In this document: piece by piece, positions 1-7,925 of the stretch
How the letters are laid out: each line of letters begins with the position of its first letter
Position numbering within the stretch: position 1 is the first letter of the stretch
Origin: Helicobacteraceae bacterium
GTDB lineage: Bacteria > Campylobacterota > Campylobacteria > Campylobacterales > Sulfurimonadaceae
Assembly: GCA_027061425.1 (NCBI GenBank)
Contig: JALSUN010000029.1
Span: 1-14,572 of the forward strand
Reading direction: 5' to 3'
DNA: 14,572 nucleotides
The notes under the pieces: generated by a model
The model's input: the letters and a program-made list of their open reading frames with translations, nothing else
Database searches by the model: none
What the model was told of the DNA's origin: nothing
Program-made: the position numbers and the translations under genes

Positions 1-1356
1 GGGTCTGCCCACCTGCTGAGCCTGGAGAACGGTATCAAGATTCTGGTCGACTTTGGGATGTTCCAGGGCGAACATGAAGAGAAGAACGCACAGCCTCTTG
101 AGTTCGACCCCAAAGAAGTAGACTATCTGCTTTTCACCCATGCCCACCTCGACCATGTTGGTCGTGCACCCCTGCTCTTTAAACACGGTTTTCGCGGCAA
201 GATCATCACTACCAAAGCGACACTCGACCTGGCACGGATCGTCATGCTTGACAGCGCCCACCTTATGGATGAGACCTATCACCTGCATTTTAAAAAAGCC
301 CAACGCTGCAGTGAGGAATACAAGGTCAAACAGCCACTCTATACACCAATGAATGTTCAGTCCCTGCTCTCTCTTAAAAAGCAGTTTGCTGTATATGACA
401 AGACCATCACACTTGAAGGTGAGACTCACATCACCTTTCGCAATGCCGGGCACATACTAGGTTCGGCTTTTATAGAGATCGATTTTGTGGAAAATGGCAT
501 CCAAAGACATATAGTCTTCAGCGGCGACCTTGGCAACAAAAACGACTTTGTCCTGCCCGCACCAGAACATTCCAAAAAAGCAACGGCGCTCTACATCGAA
601 TCGACCTATGGCGACCGCAACCATAAAGATATAAACAGCTCCATAGCAGAGTTTAAAAAAATTGTCATCGACACCTTGAATGATAATGGCAATGTCATGA
701 TCCCATCTTTTGCTATTGAACGCACACAGGAGATCTTGTGTCTTTTAAAAACAATGTACCTCAACGGTGAACTGCCCGAGAGTAGAATCTTTTTAGATAG
801 TCCCATGGCCATCAGAGCAACCCGTGTCTATAACAAGCATGTTGATCTTTTGAGCAAGCGTTGTCAAAAGTTTGAAGCAGAAGATGGTACCGTCTTCGAC
901 TTTGAGATCCTGGAGTTCACCACCACTCCACGAGCCTCCAAAAAGATCAACGAGGTGAGTGAAAGAGCCATCATCATCTCTGGCAGCGGCATGTGCAATG
1001 GCGGCCGTATTACCCACCACCTCAAGCACCGCCTCTGGAACAAGCACAATGCTGTTATCTTTGTCGGGTATCAGGCAAAAGGAACACTTGGTCGTCAGAT
1101 CGTTGAGGGGGCAGAGTCCATTGAACTCTATCATGAAAAGATCAGTGTCAATGCTTCCATCCACACTATTAACGGATTTTCAGCCCATGCGGACCAGAGC
1201 GAACTGCTGGAATGGATGGCCGCCTTCGATCAGCTGGAAAATATCTTTTTGATCCACGGAGAAGAGGACAAACAGCGCCTCTTTCAAACAGCAATACAAA
1301 AACGGTTGAATCAAGAGGCCCTTATTGTTGAAGAGAGAGAAGAGGTCGATGTCTAG
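1..1356 (+). CDS. Beta-CASP metallo-beta-lactamase RNase-like protein (5' end missing)
   Basis: The frame is open from base 1 and starts with the family's usual N-terminal segment (GSAHLL...VDFGMFQG), so the true start lies upstream, probably by only some 15-20 residues. The first internal ATG, at 58, is not the start. Counting from the first visible residue (451 in all), the zinc-binding HxHxDH motif is at 47-52 (HAHLDH), followed by GHILGS (His151) and SGDLG (Asp176). The beta-CASP motifs follow: ESTYGD, SGSGMCNGGR with HHLKH, FSAHAD (His396) and a late His in LIHGEED. Proteins with this full motif set are RNA endo/exonucleases acting in the cytoplasm (CPSF73-like or KH-less archaeal/bacterial type); I infer RNA processing, the substrate being unknown. 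Sampled lines are about 47-57% GC, against 32-37% in later genes. It converges on pepP. Confidence 0.88.
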   Translation, partial: GSAHLLSLENGIKILVDFGMFQGEHEEKNAQPLEFDPKEVDYLLFTHAHLDHVGRAPLLFKHGFRGKIITTKATLDLARIVMLDSAHLMDETYHLHFKKAQRCSEEYKVKQPLYTPMNVQSLLSLKKQFAVYDKTITLEGETHITFRNAGHILGSAFIEIDFVENGIQRHIVFSGDLGNKNDFVLPAPEHSKKATALYIESTYGDRNHKDINSSIAEFKKIVIDTLNDNGNVMIPSFAIERTQEILCLLKTMYLNGELPESRIFLDSPMAIRATRVYNKHVDLLSKRCQKFEAEDGTVFDFEILEFTTTPRASKKINEVSERAIIISGSGMCNGGRITHHLKHRLWNKHNAVIFVGYQAKGTLGRQIVEGAESIELYHEKISVNASIHTINGFSAHADQSELLEWMAAFDQLENIFLIHGEEDKQRLFQTAIQKRLNQEALIVEEREEVDV

Positions 1357-1440
1357 AGTACATCTTGAGGTATGATTTATAATATAAATTGTACTTCAAA
1401 TTTAAATTCAAGGTCAACATCATGCTAGAAAAGAAGCTTC

Positions 1441-1472
1441 ACTAATACTTCTAGTCAATGATATTAGTTTTT
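1441..1472 (+). terminator. Weak candidate terminator after the metallo-beta-lactamase gene
   Basis: A perfect 7-bp inverted repeat (ACTAATA at 1441-1447, TATTAGT at 1462-1468) with a 14-base loop runs into a T-tract ending at 1472. The stem is almost all A/T, so it would be weak, and it overlaps the last codons of the convergent pepP gene. A second dyad (CTAGAA 1425-1430, TTCTAG 1449-1454) overlaps it. The call rests on position and shape only. Confidence 0.3.
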
Positions 1473-2768
1473 ACACATAGCCTCTATCTCTGCAACACTC
1501 TTCGCAATCGAATTCGAAAGATTTTCGCATCCCGATTTCGTTACTAAAATATCATCTTCTATGCGTATCCCGATACCCCTATACTTTTCAGGCAAATCCT
1601 CGTCCTCTTTAGGCAGATAGATCCCTGGTTCTATCGTCAGGACCATTCCTTCTGCAAACAAGAGTTCTTCTCCATTTTCATCATTATAAGGGCAAGGGTC
1701 ATGGACATCTATACCCATCCAGTGACCAATGCCATGTGGATAGTACTTTTTATGCGCTTTCTCATCCATAAGTGTTTTGACATGACCTTCCAAGATACCC
1801 AGTTGCACCATGCCTTCTGTAAGCAGACGTTCAGACAATGCTTGTAACACTTTTTTAGAGCCCTGAGGTTTGATGGCCTTTATAATTTTGAGTTGAACCG
1901 CTAGAACCATCTCATACAGCTCTTTTTGTTCCTGAGTAAACGTACCATTTACAGGATAGGTTCTTGTAATATCACTTGCGTAAAAGTTGCGTTCACAACC
2001 GGCATCTACTAAGACCAGGTCACCCGATTTCAAGGTAGTATCATTTTTAATATAGTGTAAAGTGTTAGCATTATTACCACCAGCGATAATGGTTGTATAG
2101 GCATCACTGTAGGCGCCCTCTTTTTTAAAGATATACTCATACTCTGCTTGCAGCACATACTCATCCATCTCGGGTTTACAGACCTTCATGGCATGATGGT
2201 GGGCTTTTTCAGTGATAGCAAGGGCTTCTTTTATCTCTGCTACTTCATCACTACTTTTGATAAGGCGCATCTCTTGGGTCAGTTTAATGATATCACTAAA
2301 GGTTCTTGGTGAAATGCTTACTGATCTTACATGTAACATCTCTTGTGCCATTTTTTTGAGCTGTGTATAAACAAGGTCCTCACTAAAAAGATCAAAGTAG
2401 AGTACTTTTTGCTCCGCCATAAGCAGTCTCATCTCCTTGTCAAAATCGTCTACACTATAGACAGCATCTACTTCAAAACGTGTTTGTGAAGCCTCAACAC
2501 CTAGACGCTTTCCTGTCCATAGTTCCATCTCTGGTACCTTACTCTGCACAAAGAGTACCGTGTGGTTTTTTTCACTGCCTTTTACAAGCACCAAAATGCT
2601 GTTGTCCTCTTCAAAACCTGTCAAGTAGTAGAAATCACTGTTGGGTCGGTAAGGAAACTCTGTATCGTTTGAGCGGGTTTGCGGTCTGGCATTTGCAATG
2701 ACGGCAACGCCCAACTCCATCTTCTCAAGTAAGCGCTCTCTTCGCTCTTTATAAACCTCTTCTAACAT
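1464..2768 (-). CDS. pepP: Xaa-Pro aminopeptidase (aminopeptidase P, M24B)
   Basis: This cytoplasmic metallopeptidase removes an N-terminal residue preceding proline. The 434 residues match the usual length of bacterial aminopeptidase P. The N-terminal creatinase-like domain covers roughly residues 1-150 and carries the family signature TRSNDTEFPYRPNSDFYYLTGF at 31-52. The pita-bread catalytic domain follows. All five dinuclear metal ligands are visible: Asp255 (VDAG), Asp266 (SDITRTYP), His349 (HGIGHWMG), Glu380 (IEPG) and Glu404 (RIEDD); His345 fits the catalytic histidine. The ATG start gives the normal N-terminus. It is the last gene of the long minus-strand run, one base after the lipoprotein stop, with only a weak ribosome binding site, so translation is probably coupled. 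Nothing links its activity to the lipid-transport genes; it may be a passenger. Confidence 0.95.
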   Translation of the reverse strand: MLEEVYKERRERLLEKMELGVAVIANARPQTRSNDTEFPYRPNSDFYYLTGFEEDNSILVLVKGSEKNHTVLFVQSKVPEMELWTGKRLGVEASQTRFEVDAVYSVDDFDKEMRLLMAEQKVLYFDLFSEDLVYTQLKKMAQEMLHVRSVSISPRTFSDIIKLTQEMRLIKSSDEVAEIKEALAITEKAHHHAMKVCKPEMDEYVLQAEYEYIFKKEGAYSDAYTTIIAGGNNANTLHYIKNDTTLKSGDLVLVDAGCERNFYASDITRTYPVNGTFTQEQKELYEMVLAVQLKIIKAIKPQGSKKVLQALSERLLTEGMVQLGILEGHVKTLMDEKAHKKYYPHGIGHWMGIDVHDPCPYNDENGEELLFAEGMVLTIEPGIYLPKEDEDLPEKYRGIGIRIEDDILVTKSGCENLSNSIAKSVAEIEAMCKN

Positions 2769-2769
2769 A

Positions 2770-3375
2770 CTACTTGTCTAACCATGCAACAGTGTCCACT
2801 AAAAACATGCTGACCATTTTGTTATAAGCTTCTAGCGCACTTTTAACATTGCCCTCTTCTGACTTTATCTCATACTCAAAAAGTTTGGTCGTTACGATTT
2901 TACGAGTGTACTGTTCTATCACTCTTAACTTCGCTGAAAAATGCATAGTAGATGTACCATCAGTATGGATGACTTGTGAGACATCATAAAGGTTCATCTC
3001 AAATATAAGATCATTTTTTGCTAATGAACGAAAAGGGATAACATCTTCAAACAGAGTACTCTTAGTCAAGGTGTGCATCATCAAATCGCCCAACTTTTTC
3101 TTCAGACTTTCGTTCCATCTTGCTTTTGTATAAACGTAGTTTTCTCCATCGTCTGTAGTATAAAAAATAGTAGTACTTGAGAGCATCTGTGTACTCTCTA
3201 TCACACCCATACGCACTACTTTATCTTTATAGACATCACTTTTTGCCACAGGGATCTTTGGATGACACTGCAGACTCAACTTGCTTGTAGCAGGAACATT
3301 TGACTGTATGCTACATCCAGACATCACAAAAAACATCATTGCCATAAACAACTGAACACTTAAAAATCTTTTCAT
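2770..3375 (-). CDS. ABC transport auxiliary lipoprotein (PqiC/ABC_trans_aux-like)
   Basis: A 201-residue predicted lipoprotein. A basic start (MKR) is followed by a hydrophobic stretch and a lipobox, VMSGC, with the acylated cysteine at 21. The residue after it is Ser, not Asp, so sorting to the outer membrane is likely if Lol rules apply. The mature part has alternating beta segments and helices (for example VVRMGVIESTQ and the KLRVIEQYTRKIV region) of the kind found in small auxiliary lipoproteins encoded beside MCE transporters, such as PqiC/YmbA. The family call leans heavily on position: its ATG shares one base with the stop of the MCE gene (TAATG), after a good site (GGAGAG). I infer that it docks the periplasmic MCE protein at the outer membrane. 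No enzyme motif is visible. Confidence 0.72.
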   Translation of the reverse strand: MKRFLSVQLFMAMMFFVMSGCSIQSNVPATSKLSLQCHPKIPVAKSDVYKDKVVRMGVIESTQMLSSTTIFYTTDDGENYVYTKARWNESLKKKLGDLMMHTLTKSTLFEDVIPFRSLAKNDLIFEMNLYDVSQVIHTDGTSTMHFSAKLRVIEQYTRKIVTTKLFEYEIKSEEGNVKSALEAYNKMVSMFLVDTVAWLDK

Positions 3376-4331
3376 TACTTCTCTCCTGGACCTATGTTAG
3401 GCTCTTCACTTTGTAAGAGCATATTGGAAGGGTTGTCTCCATACCGTGATAAAAGGTCATTGACCTCTGCAAGGGTCTGTTGTAGCTCTCGCATCGTGAC
3501 ACCGAACTCCTTCATAGGCTCTGCTGTACTCTCTTTAACAGAGTAGTCACCATTTCGGTTACGTTTTTCAAACACAGCCAATGAAGAGGAGATAATAAGG
3601 TAACTTTTAGAGATGGACTCTAGCGCATCACCTGTACGTTTCTCAAAAACGACACTCTCTGAAACAAACTTGTCCACTTGAGGCAAGGTCTTTTTTTCAA
3701 TTGCAGATGACACTCTGTTGGCTGAGGCTAAAAGTTTGTCTAACTGTTTCACGGCCTGTGCATCAAAGGCGACGTCGACTTTTTGTAGAATGGACGCCAT
3801 ATGTTTTAACGAGGCAGTGATCGCCTCTTGATTCTCATCTCTAAGCAGTACACTCGTAGCATGTAGTGTTTTCGAAAGGTTTACAGATACTGATCCAAAC
3901 GACTCCTCTACTTTCACTAAAAATGAAGGCACTGAGGCTATAACAGGCTTGTCACTATCACATAGAAGTTCTGCATCTTTAGAACCCTCACTCAGGTCAA
4001 TATAACTCAGGCCGGTAATCCCTTGTGCTTTTAACTTCGCTACCGTATCTTTTTTGACCGGTGCCGTTTTGGAGACCAAGATATCCACCTCTATCTCTTC
4101 ATTGTTTTTAGGGTTGATTCGCATTTTACTCACCTTACCTATGGTCACCCCACGGTACTTTACAGGTGCGTCTATGTTCAAACCTGACACAGACTCTGTA
4201 AAAAAGATCTTGTAGTCTGTCAGTTCCTCTTTGTTCGTTGGTTTCACTAACCATATGACAAAGGTAAATATAAGTGCCACTGACACAATGACAAAAATAC
4301 CCACTAAAGTATAATTTGTTTTAGAGTTCAT
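3375..4331 (-). CDS. MCE-domain lipid transport protein (MlaD family)
   Basis: The periplasmic substrate-binding subunit of an Mla-type lipid ABC transporter, 318 residues. A single N-terminal membrane anchor spans about residues 8-29 (LVGIFVIVSVALIFTFVIWLV). One MCE domain follows at about 38-116, with the typical VSGLNIDAPVKYRGVTIGKV signature and the GITGLSYIDLSEG strand. The remainder, to 318, is mostly helical, as in single-MCE proteins that extend a helical needle or tail. A good ribosome binding site (AAGGA) precedes the ATG, two bases after the ATPase stop. E. coli MlaD is much shorter (about 180 residues), so this long-tailed version is closer to the general MCE class found with lipoprotein partners. 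Direction of lipid transport cannot be told from sequence. Confidence 0.9.
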   Translation of the reverse strand: MNSKTNYTLVGIFVIVSVALIFTFVIWLVKPTNKEELTDYKIFFTESVSGLNIDAPVKYRGVTIGKVSKMRINPKNNEEIEVDILVSKTAPVKKDTVAKLKAQGITGLSYIDLSEGSKDAELLCDSDKPVIASVPSFLVKVEESFGSVSVNLSKTLHATSVLLRDENQEAITASLKHMASILQKVDVAFDAQAVKQLDKLLASANRVSSAIEKKTLPQVDKFVSESVVFEKRTGDALESISKSYLIISSSLAVFEKRNRNGDYSVKESTAEPMKEFGVTMRELQQTLAEVNDLLSRYGDNPSNMLLQSEEPNIGPGEK

Positions 4332-4333
4332 TA

Positions 4334-5071
4334 CTATCCTTCCATCTTAAAAAATCGTTCTATAAAGGGGCTTTGTATCTTCAGGACCTCTTCTAAACTG
4401 CCCTCGGCAACGATCTTCTTGTTATCTATCACCGCCATACGATCTAAAGTAGTAGTGATAGAGGTCAAGTCATGCGTCACCATCACAACACTAAGGTTTA
4501 AAAGGTCTCTCAAGTTCATAATAAGGGCATCAAACTCCCGTGCAGAGATAGGGTCAAGTCCAGAGGTGGGTTCATCTAAAAACAGAACTTTAGGGTCCAT
4601 TACCAAAGCACGCGCCAGTGCTGCTTTTTTCTTCATACCCCCACTTATTTGTGAAGGAAAGAGCGCACCATCAGACTGCTTTAGCCCCACAATGTCCAGC
4701 TTAAAAGAGACAATATCACGTATCATCTCTTTAGAAAACTTTGTATACTCATGAAGTGAAAGTGCGATGTTCTCAAACACTGTCAATGAGGTAAAAAGTG
4801 CATTACTCTGAAAAAGAACACCCCATTGCAGTCGTAGTTCTTGCGCCTGTTTTGCCTTAATGTTCTCTAACTTATGACCGAGGAGTTCTATGGAGCCTTT
4901 AGAAAAATGTTCAAGCATTATAACCTCACGCATCAATGTCGACTTGCCACATCCACTTGGCCCCAAAAACCCATAGATCTCACCCTCTTTGACATGAAGA
5001 TTGATCCCATCATGTACCAGGTTTTCCCCAAAACGTGTCTCTACCTCTTGTACTTTTAATATACTCTGCAT
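4334..5071 (-). CDS. ABC transporter ATP-binding protein (MlaF family)
   Basis: The cytoplasmic ATPase that powers the adjacent permease and MCE protein; 245 residues, normal for the family. Walker A is GPSGCGKST at 37-45, the Q-loop glutamine is near 88 (LFQSN), the signature is SGGMKKKAALARAL at 143-156, Walker B is VLFLDE at 162-167, the D-loop reads SGLDP, and the switch histidine is His200 (VTHD). The SGGM signature followed by lysines is typical of MlaF/Ttg2A-type ATPases. The ATG shares one base with the permease stop (TGATG), which suggests coupled translation. All catalytic residues are present. Confidence 0.93.
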   Translation of the reverse strand: MQSILKVQEVETRFGENLVHDGINLHVKEGEIYGFLGPSGCGKSTLMREVIMLEHFSKGSIELLGHKLENIKAKQAQELRLQWGVLFQSNALFTSLTVFENIALSLHEYTKFSKEMIRDIVSFKLDIVGLKQSDGALFPSQISGGMKKKAALARALVMDPKVLFLDEPTSGLDPISAREFDALIMNLRDLLNLSVVMVTHDLTSITTTLDRMAVIDNKKIVAEGSLEEVLKIQSPFIERFFKMEG

Positions 5072-6195
5072 CAGTACCCCAAATTTGTAAAGACTATAGA
5101 GAAAAATGCATCACAGATGATGACTGCAAAAATAGCTTCAACCACAGACTTTGTAGTGTTAAATCCTATGCTCTGTGTATCATTTTTGACCTGTAACCCT
5201 CTATAGATACCGATACTTGCTATGAGCATGGCAAAGAATGGCCCTTTAAACAGACCTATCCAAAAGTGCTTAACATTTACAACCGCTGTAAACCGTTCCA
5301 TGAAGATATGAGGTGTGAGACCCAGATCTACCTTGGCGATTAAAATCCCACCAAGAAGCCCTGCCATATCAGCGAAAAAAATGAGAATGGGCATCATCAA
5401 CATCAGTGCCAACATACGCGGTACCACTAAAAAAGCGTAAGGATTAAACCCCATCGTTCTCATAGCATCCAACTCTTCTGTTATCTTCATAACACCTATC
5501 TGCGCTGCGTAAGCAGACCCACTCCTTCCGGCAACGATGATGGCTGCCAACATAGGTGCCAACTCACGTAAAATAGAGATACCTAACATGTCAACAATAA
5601 AGATATTGGCACCATAAAGTTTCAGTTGAGAAGAAGATTGGTAAGCCACGACAACTCCCACTAAAAACATGGTCAAAATGACAATCGGCAGTACCTTGAT
5701 ACCACTCTCATACACCTCAAAAACTGTCTCTTTCCAACGCAGACTACGAATGTTATAAAGCATCTGAAAGAAGATGAGGGTTGTCTGTCCAAAAAATGCG
5801 AAAAAAGCTAGAAGTTTCTCTAAACGCTCTAAACTATTTTCTCCAATGTCAGCGAGAATACCTTGTTTTGTACTCACATGATTCGCTCCAAAATGGCTAT
5901 GGGTCTCTGCCATATGAAGCATTTTCTCTACTTCACGGTTCATCCCTTGCTTTTGAACTTCTATACCTTTTTGCTTTGCTAAAAAAGTGTGTTTAGCGAC
6001 GACTACAGCTAAGGCGGAATCCATACGTTCTAAACCATCAAACTCCCACACTACATTTTTTTTGTCTAGTGAAGAGAAGGTACGTTGTAGGCGCTTTTGA
6101 ACAATACAAAGTTTTTGCAGGTTGGGAACACCTTCAAAACGAACAATGGTCGCTTCTGATTCGTGGCGCACCAACAGATGCAGACTGTTAGGCAT
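5071..6195 (-). CDS. Lipid ABC transporter permease with N-terminal STAS-like domain (MlaE family)
   Basis: The inner-membrane permease of the lipid transporter, 374 residues, about 110 longer than a bare MlaE. The C-terminal MlaE domain (about 122-374) contains the hallmark ELAPMLAAIIVAGRSGSAYA segment at 211-230, then EELDAMRTMGFNPYAFLVVPR, and five or so hydrophobic segments. Residues 1 to about 100 are soluble and look like a STAS domain (strand ATIVRFEG, helix around LCIVQKRLQRTF, strand NVVWEFDGLERMDSALAVVVAKH). A STAS protein, MlaB, is a separate subunit in E. coli, so here it appears to be fused to the permease. No separate mlaB is visible nearby. A ribosome binding site (GAGGT) precedes the ATG, and the gene overlaps the phosphoesterase gene by 8 bases. 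Confidence 0.92.
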   Translation of the reverse strand: MPNSLHLLVRHESEATIVRFEGVPNLQKLCIVQKRLQRTFSSLDKKNVVWEFDGLERMDSALAVVVAKHTFLAKQKGIEVQKQGMNREVEKMLHMAETHSHFGANHVSTKQGILADIGENSLERLEKLLAFFAFFGQTTLIFFQMLYNIRSLRWKETVFEVYESGIKVLPIVILTMFLVGVVVAYQSSSQLKLYGANIFIVDMLGISILRELAPMLAAIIVAGRSGSAYAAQIGVMKITEELDAMRTMGFNPYAFLVVPRMLALMLMMPILIFFADMAGLLGGILIAKVDLGLTPHIFMERFTAVVNVKHFWIGLFKGPFFAMLIASIGIYRGLQVKNDTQSIGFNTTKSVVEAIFAVIICDAFFSIVFTNLGY

Positions 6196-6928
6196 CTTTT
6201 TCTACCTCAAACGTCTCGTGTGTTAAAGATGAATTTTCAAAACGCATGTACTTCAGTCCACAAGCAAAAGCAGGAAGGTTAACATACTGACATCCCTCTA
6301 AACTCCAAGACTTATCTTGATGATGGTGACCCTCTATAAACATACTATATGACGTTAAAGGAACACCTTCTAAATGTTTACCTACATACTTCTCAAACGT
6401 AAACATCTCATGACAATCATCCTTACGTTCAAGTTTTGCATCAAGACCTTTTAAGATGAAATCTTTTCCGATACGGTTTACAAAACCTAAGGTTTTTAAA
6501 ATAAAAGGATTGCGTATGAGTGCGGTGTATGTTCTATAGCCTAAGGGTGCATTAAAATCACCATGGGCTAAAGCTATTTTTTTGCTTTTATAAACACATT
6601 CAATAGGTTGTTGTTTTATACTAAAAGCGGTTACACCAGGAAAAATAGAAGCGAGGTTGAAGTCATGATTACCCTCAAGATAGAGTATCTCGATATTATC
6701 GCTAAGGGTATTAATAAGATCAACAGCTTCTTGATTTCTCACTACTGTTGCACTAATGCCACCAAAAAGAAGGTCAAACACATCGCCCATCAAGATGAGT
6801 TGTGGTGTTTGGATTTTTTGAGTACGCAGTGCCTTTAAAAAGGCAAGTAACTCTGGATGTTTAAACGAATAGTGCGCATCACTTATAAAGATGGCACCCT
6901 CTAAAAGTTTAATAGAACTATGGGACAT
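6188..6928 (-). CDS. Calcineurin-like phosphoesterase (LpxH/LpxJ-like)
   Basis: A 246-residue metallophosphoesterase. Its dimetal motifs are in order: DAH (Asp17, His19), GDVFD (Asp49), GNHD (Asn87, His88), HGD (His122) and GHHH (201-203). Size and the DAH...GDVFD...GNHD...HGD...GHxH spacing fit UDP-2,3-diacylglucosamine hydrolases of lipid A synthesis (LpxH type). Campylobacterota are reported to use a divergent enzyme, LpxJ, for this step; motifs alone cannot say which, or whether this is a different phosphoesterase. The neighbouring lipid transporter supports an envelope-lipid role. I chose the ATG at 6928, which overlaps argC by 11 bases and puts the first motif 17 residues in. Longer starts at 6952 (ATG) and 6961 (TTG) lie deeper inside argC and add nothing conserved. 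No start has a strong ribosome binding site. Confidence 0.8.
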   Translation of the reverse strand: MSHSSIKLLEGAIFISDAHYSFKHPELLAFLKALRTQKIQTPQLILMGDVFDLLFGGISATVVRNQEAVDLINTLSDNIEILYLEGNHDFNLASIFPGVTAFSIKQQPIECVYKSKKIALAHGDFNAPLGYRTYTALIRNPFILKTLGFVNRIGKDFILKGLDAKLERKDDCHEMFTFEKYVGKHLEGVPLTSYSMFIEGHHHQDKSWSLEGCQYVNLPAFACGLKYMRFENSSLTHETFEVEKDA

Positions 6929-7925
6929 ACGCAATATTGGGAATACCTGCATTCTCGGCAAGGCCCATCATTAAGTTGGCATTGGCAATCGCTTGTGAAG
7001 ATGAACCACGAACAATGTTGTCAATACTGCTATTAACATAAAGTTTGTTCCCTTTCACTTGTGCATAGATATCACAAAAGTTTGTTCCGGCGCATGACTT
7101 AATATCAACAGGACCTTCAAAAATTCGTACAAACGGCTCATCTTTATAATAGGCTTTAAGTACTGCAATAGGGTCTATCTCTTGAGTAATCAACATGTAG
7201 GCATCTATAAGTTCCCCACGCGTAGCAGGAATAAGATGTGGTACAAAATTAATGTCAAAACTTTTGTTGCTTTTTAAAAAAAGCTTCTCATGAATCTCAG
7301 GTTCATGACGGTGTGCAAATGGTTTATAAGCAAAAATATTTTCATTAATAGCAATATAATGTGTGCTCGAAGTACACTTTTTACCCGCACCACTTACCCC
7401 ACTTTTTGCATCTATAAATATAGGATAATTTTCATCAATGTACGAGACAAAAGGAAGCAGTCCTAAAATGGCTGCAGTCGGATAACACCCAGGGTTAGCT
7501 ACCAAACGTGCTTCTCTAATAGAATCCCGATACATCTCAGGCAGACCATAAACCGCATGATCTAGGTTTTCTACATCTATATGTTCGCAATAATGTGCCT
7601 CGTAGGTCTCTTGTTTAAGACGATAATCAGCAGAAAGATCGACAACCTTAACATCTAAAGCCATCAACTCTTTGACAAATCCCATTGCTGTTTGGTGTGG
7701 TAATGCTAAAAACGCAAGTTCACAGTTCTTCGCCAACTCTTTAGCATCTGCTTTATAAACATCTCGTTCAATAACCCCTTTTAAAGAGGGGTGAAGTTCA
7801 GTCAATGTAACTCCACCTTCACTTGTAGCCACATAAGAGAGTTCAAAATGGGGATGGTTGATAATCATCTTTATGAGTTCGAGACCGGTATAACCGCTAG
7901 CCCCTATAACAGCAACTTTAATCAT
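6918..7925 (-). CDS. argC: N-acetyl-gamma-glutamyl-phosphate reductase
   Basis: Catalyses the NADPH-dependent reduction of N-acetylglutamyl phosphate to the semialdehyde, the third step of arginine synthesis, in the cytoplasm. The 335 residues match the family. The NADP-binding motif GASGYTG is at 8-14, and the catalytic cysteine is Cys147 in the diagnostic VANPGCYPTA segment. SGVSGAGKK, the HRHEPEI segment and PHLIPATRGE follow in the usual order. I chose the ATG at 7925 (MIKVAVIGASGYTG); a TTG 15 bases upstream would add five residues with no family support. It overlaps greA by 8 bases. No other arginine gene is visible in the window, so it sits apart from its pathway in a housekeeping and envelope run. 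Confidence 0.95.
   Translation of the reverse strand: MIKVAVIGASGYTGLELIKMIINHPHFELSYVATSEGGVTLTELHPSLKGVIERDVYKADAKELAKNCELAFLALPHQTAMGFVKELMALDVKVVDLSADYRLKQETYEAHYCEHIDVENLDHAVYGLPEMYRDSIREARLVANPGCYPTAAILGLLPFVSYIDENYPIFIDAKSGVSGAGKKCTSSTHYIAINENIFAYKPFAHRHEPEIHEKLFLKSNKSFDINFVPHLIPATRGELIDAYMLITQEIDPIAVLKAYYKDEPFVRIFEGPVDIKSCAGTNFCDIYAQVKGNKLYVNSSIDNIVRGSSSQAIANANLMMGLAENAGIPNIAYVP

Noticed and set aside
793..1164. 123-codon open frame antisense to the metallo-beta-lactamase gene
   Set aside because: It lies wholly opposite a gene with full catalytic motifs; its product has no recognisable features and it is explained by codon bias on the other strand.
1423..1446. Seven-codon ORF (MLEKKLH) with partial likeness to the pepP N-terminus on the other strand
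   Set aside because: Too short, no ribosome binding site, and the likeness to MLEEVYK is probably coincidence.
4419..4754. 111-codon open frame antisense to the transporter ATPase
   Set aside because: It is opposite the conserved signature, Walker B and switch motifs of the ATPase; a shadow frame.
6929..6961. Longer starts for the phosphoesterase (ATG 6952, TTG 6961)
   Set aside because: They increase overlap with argC and add residues with no family match or ribosome binding site.
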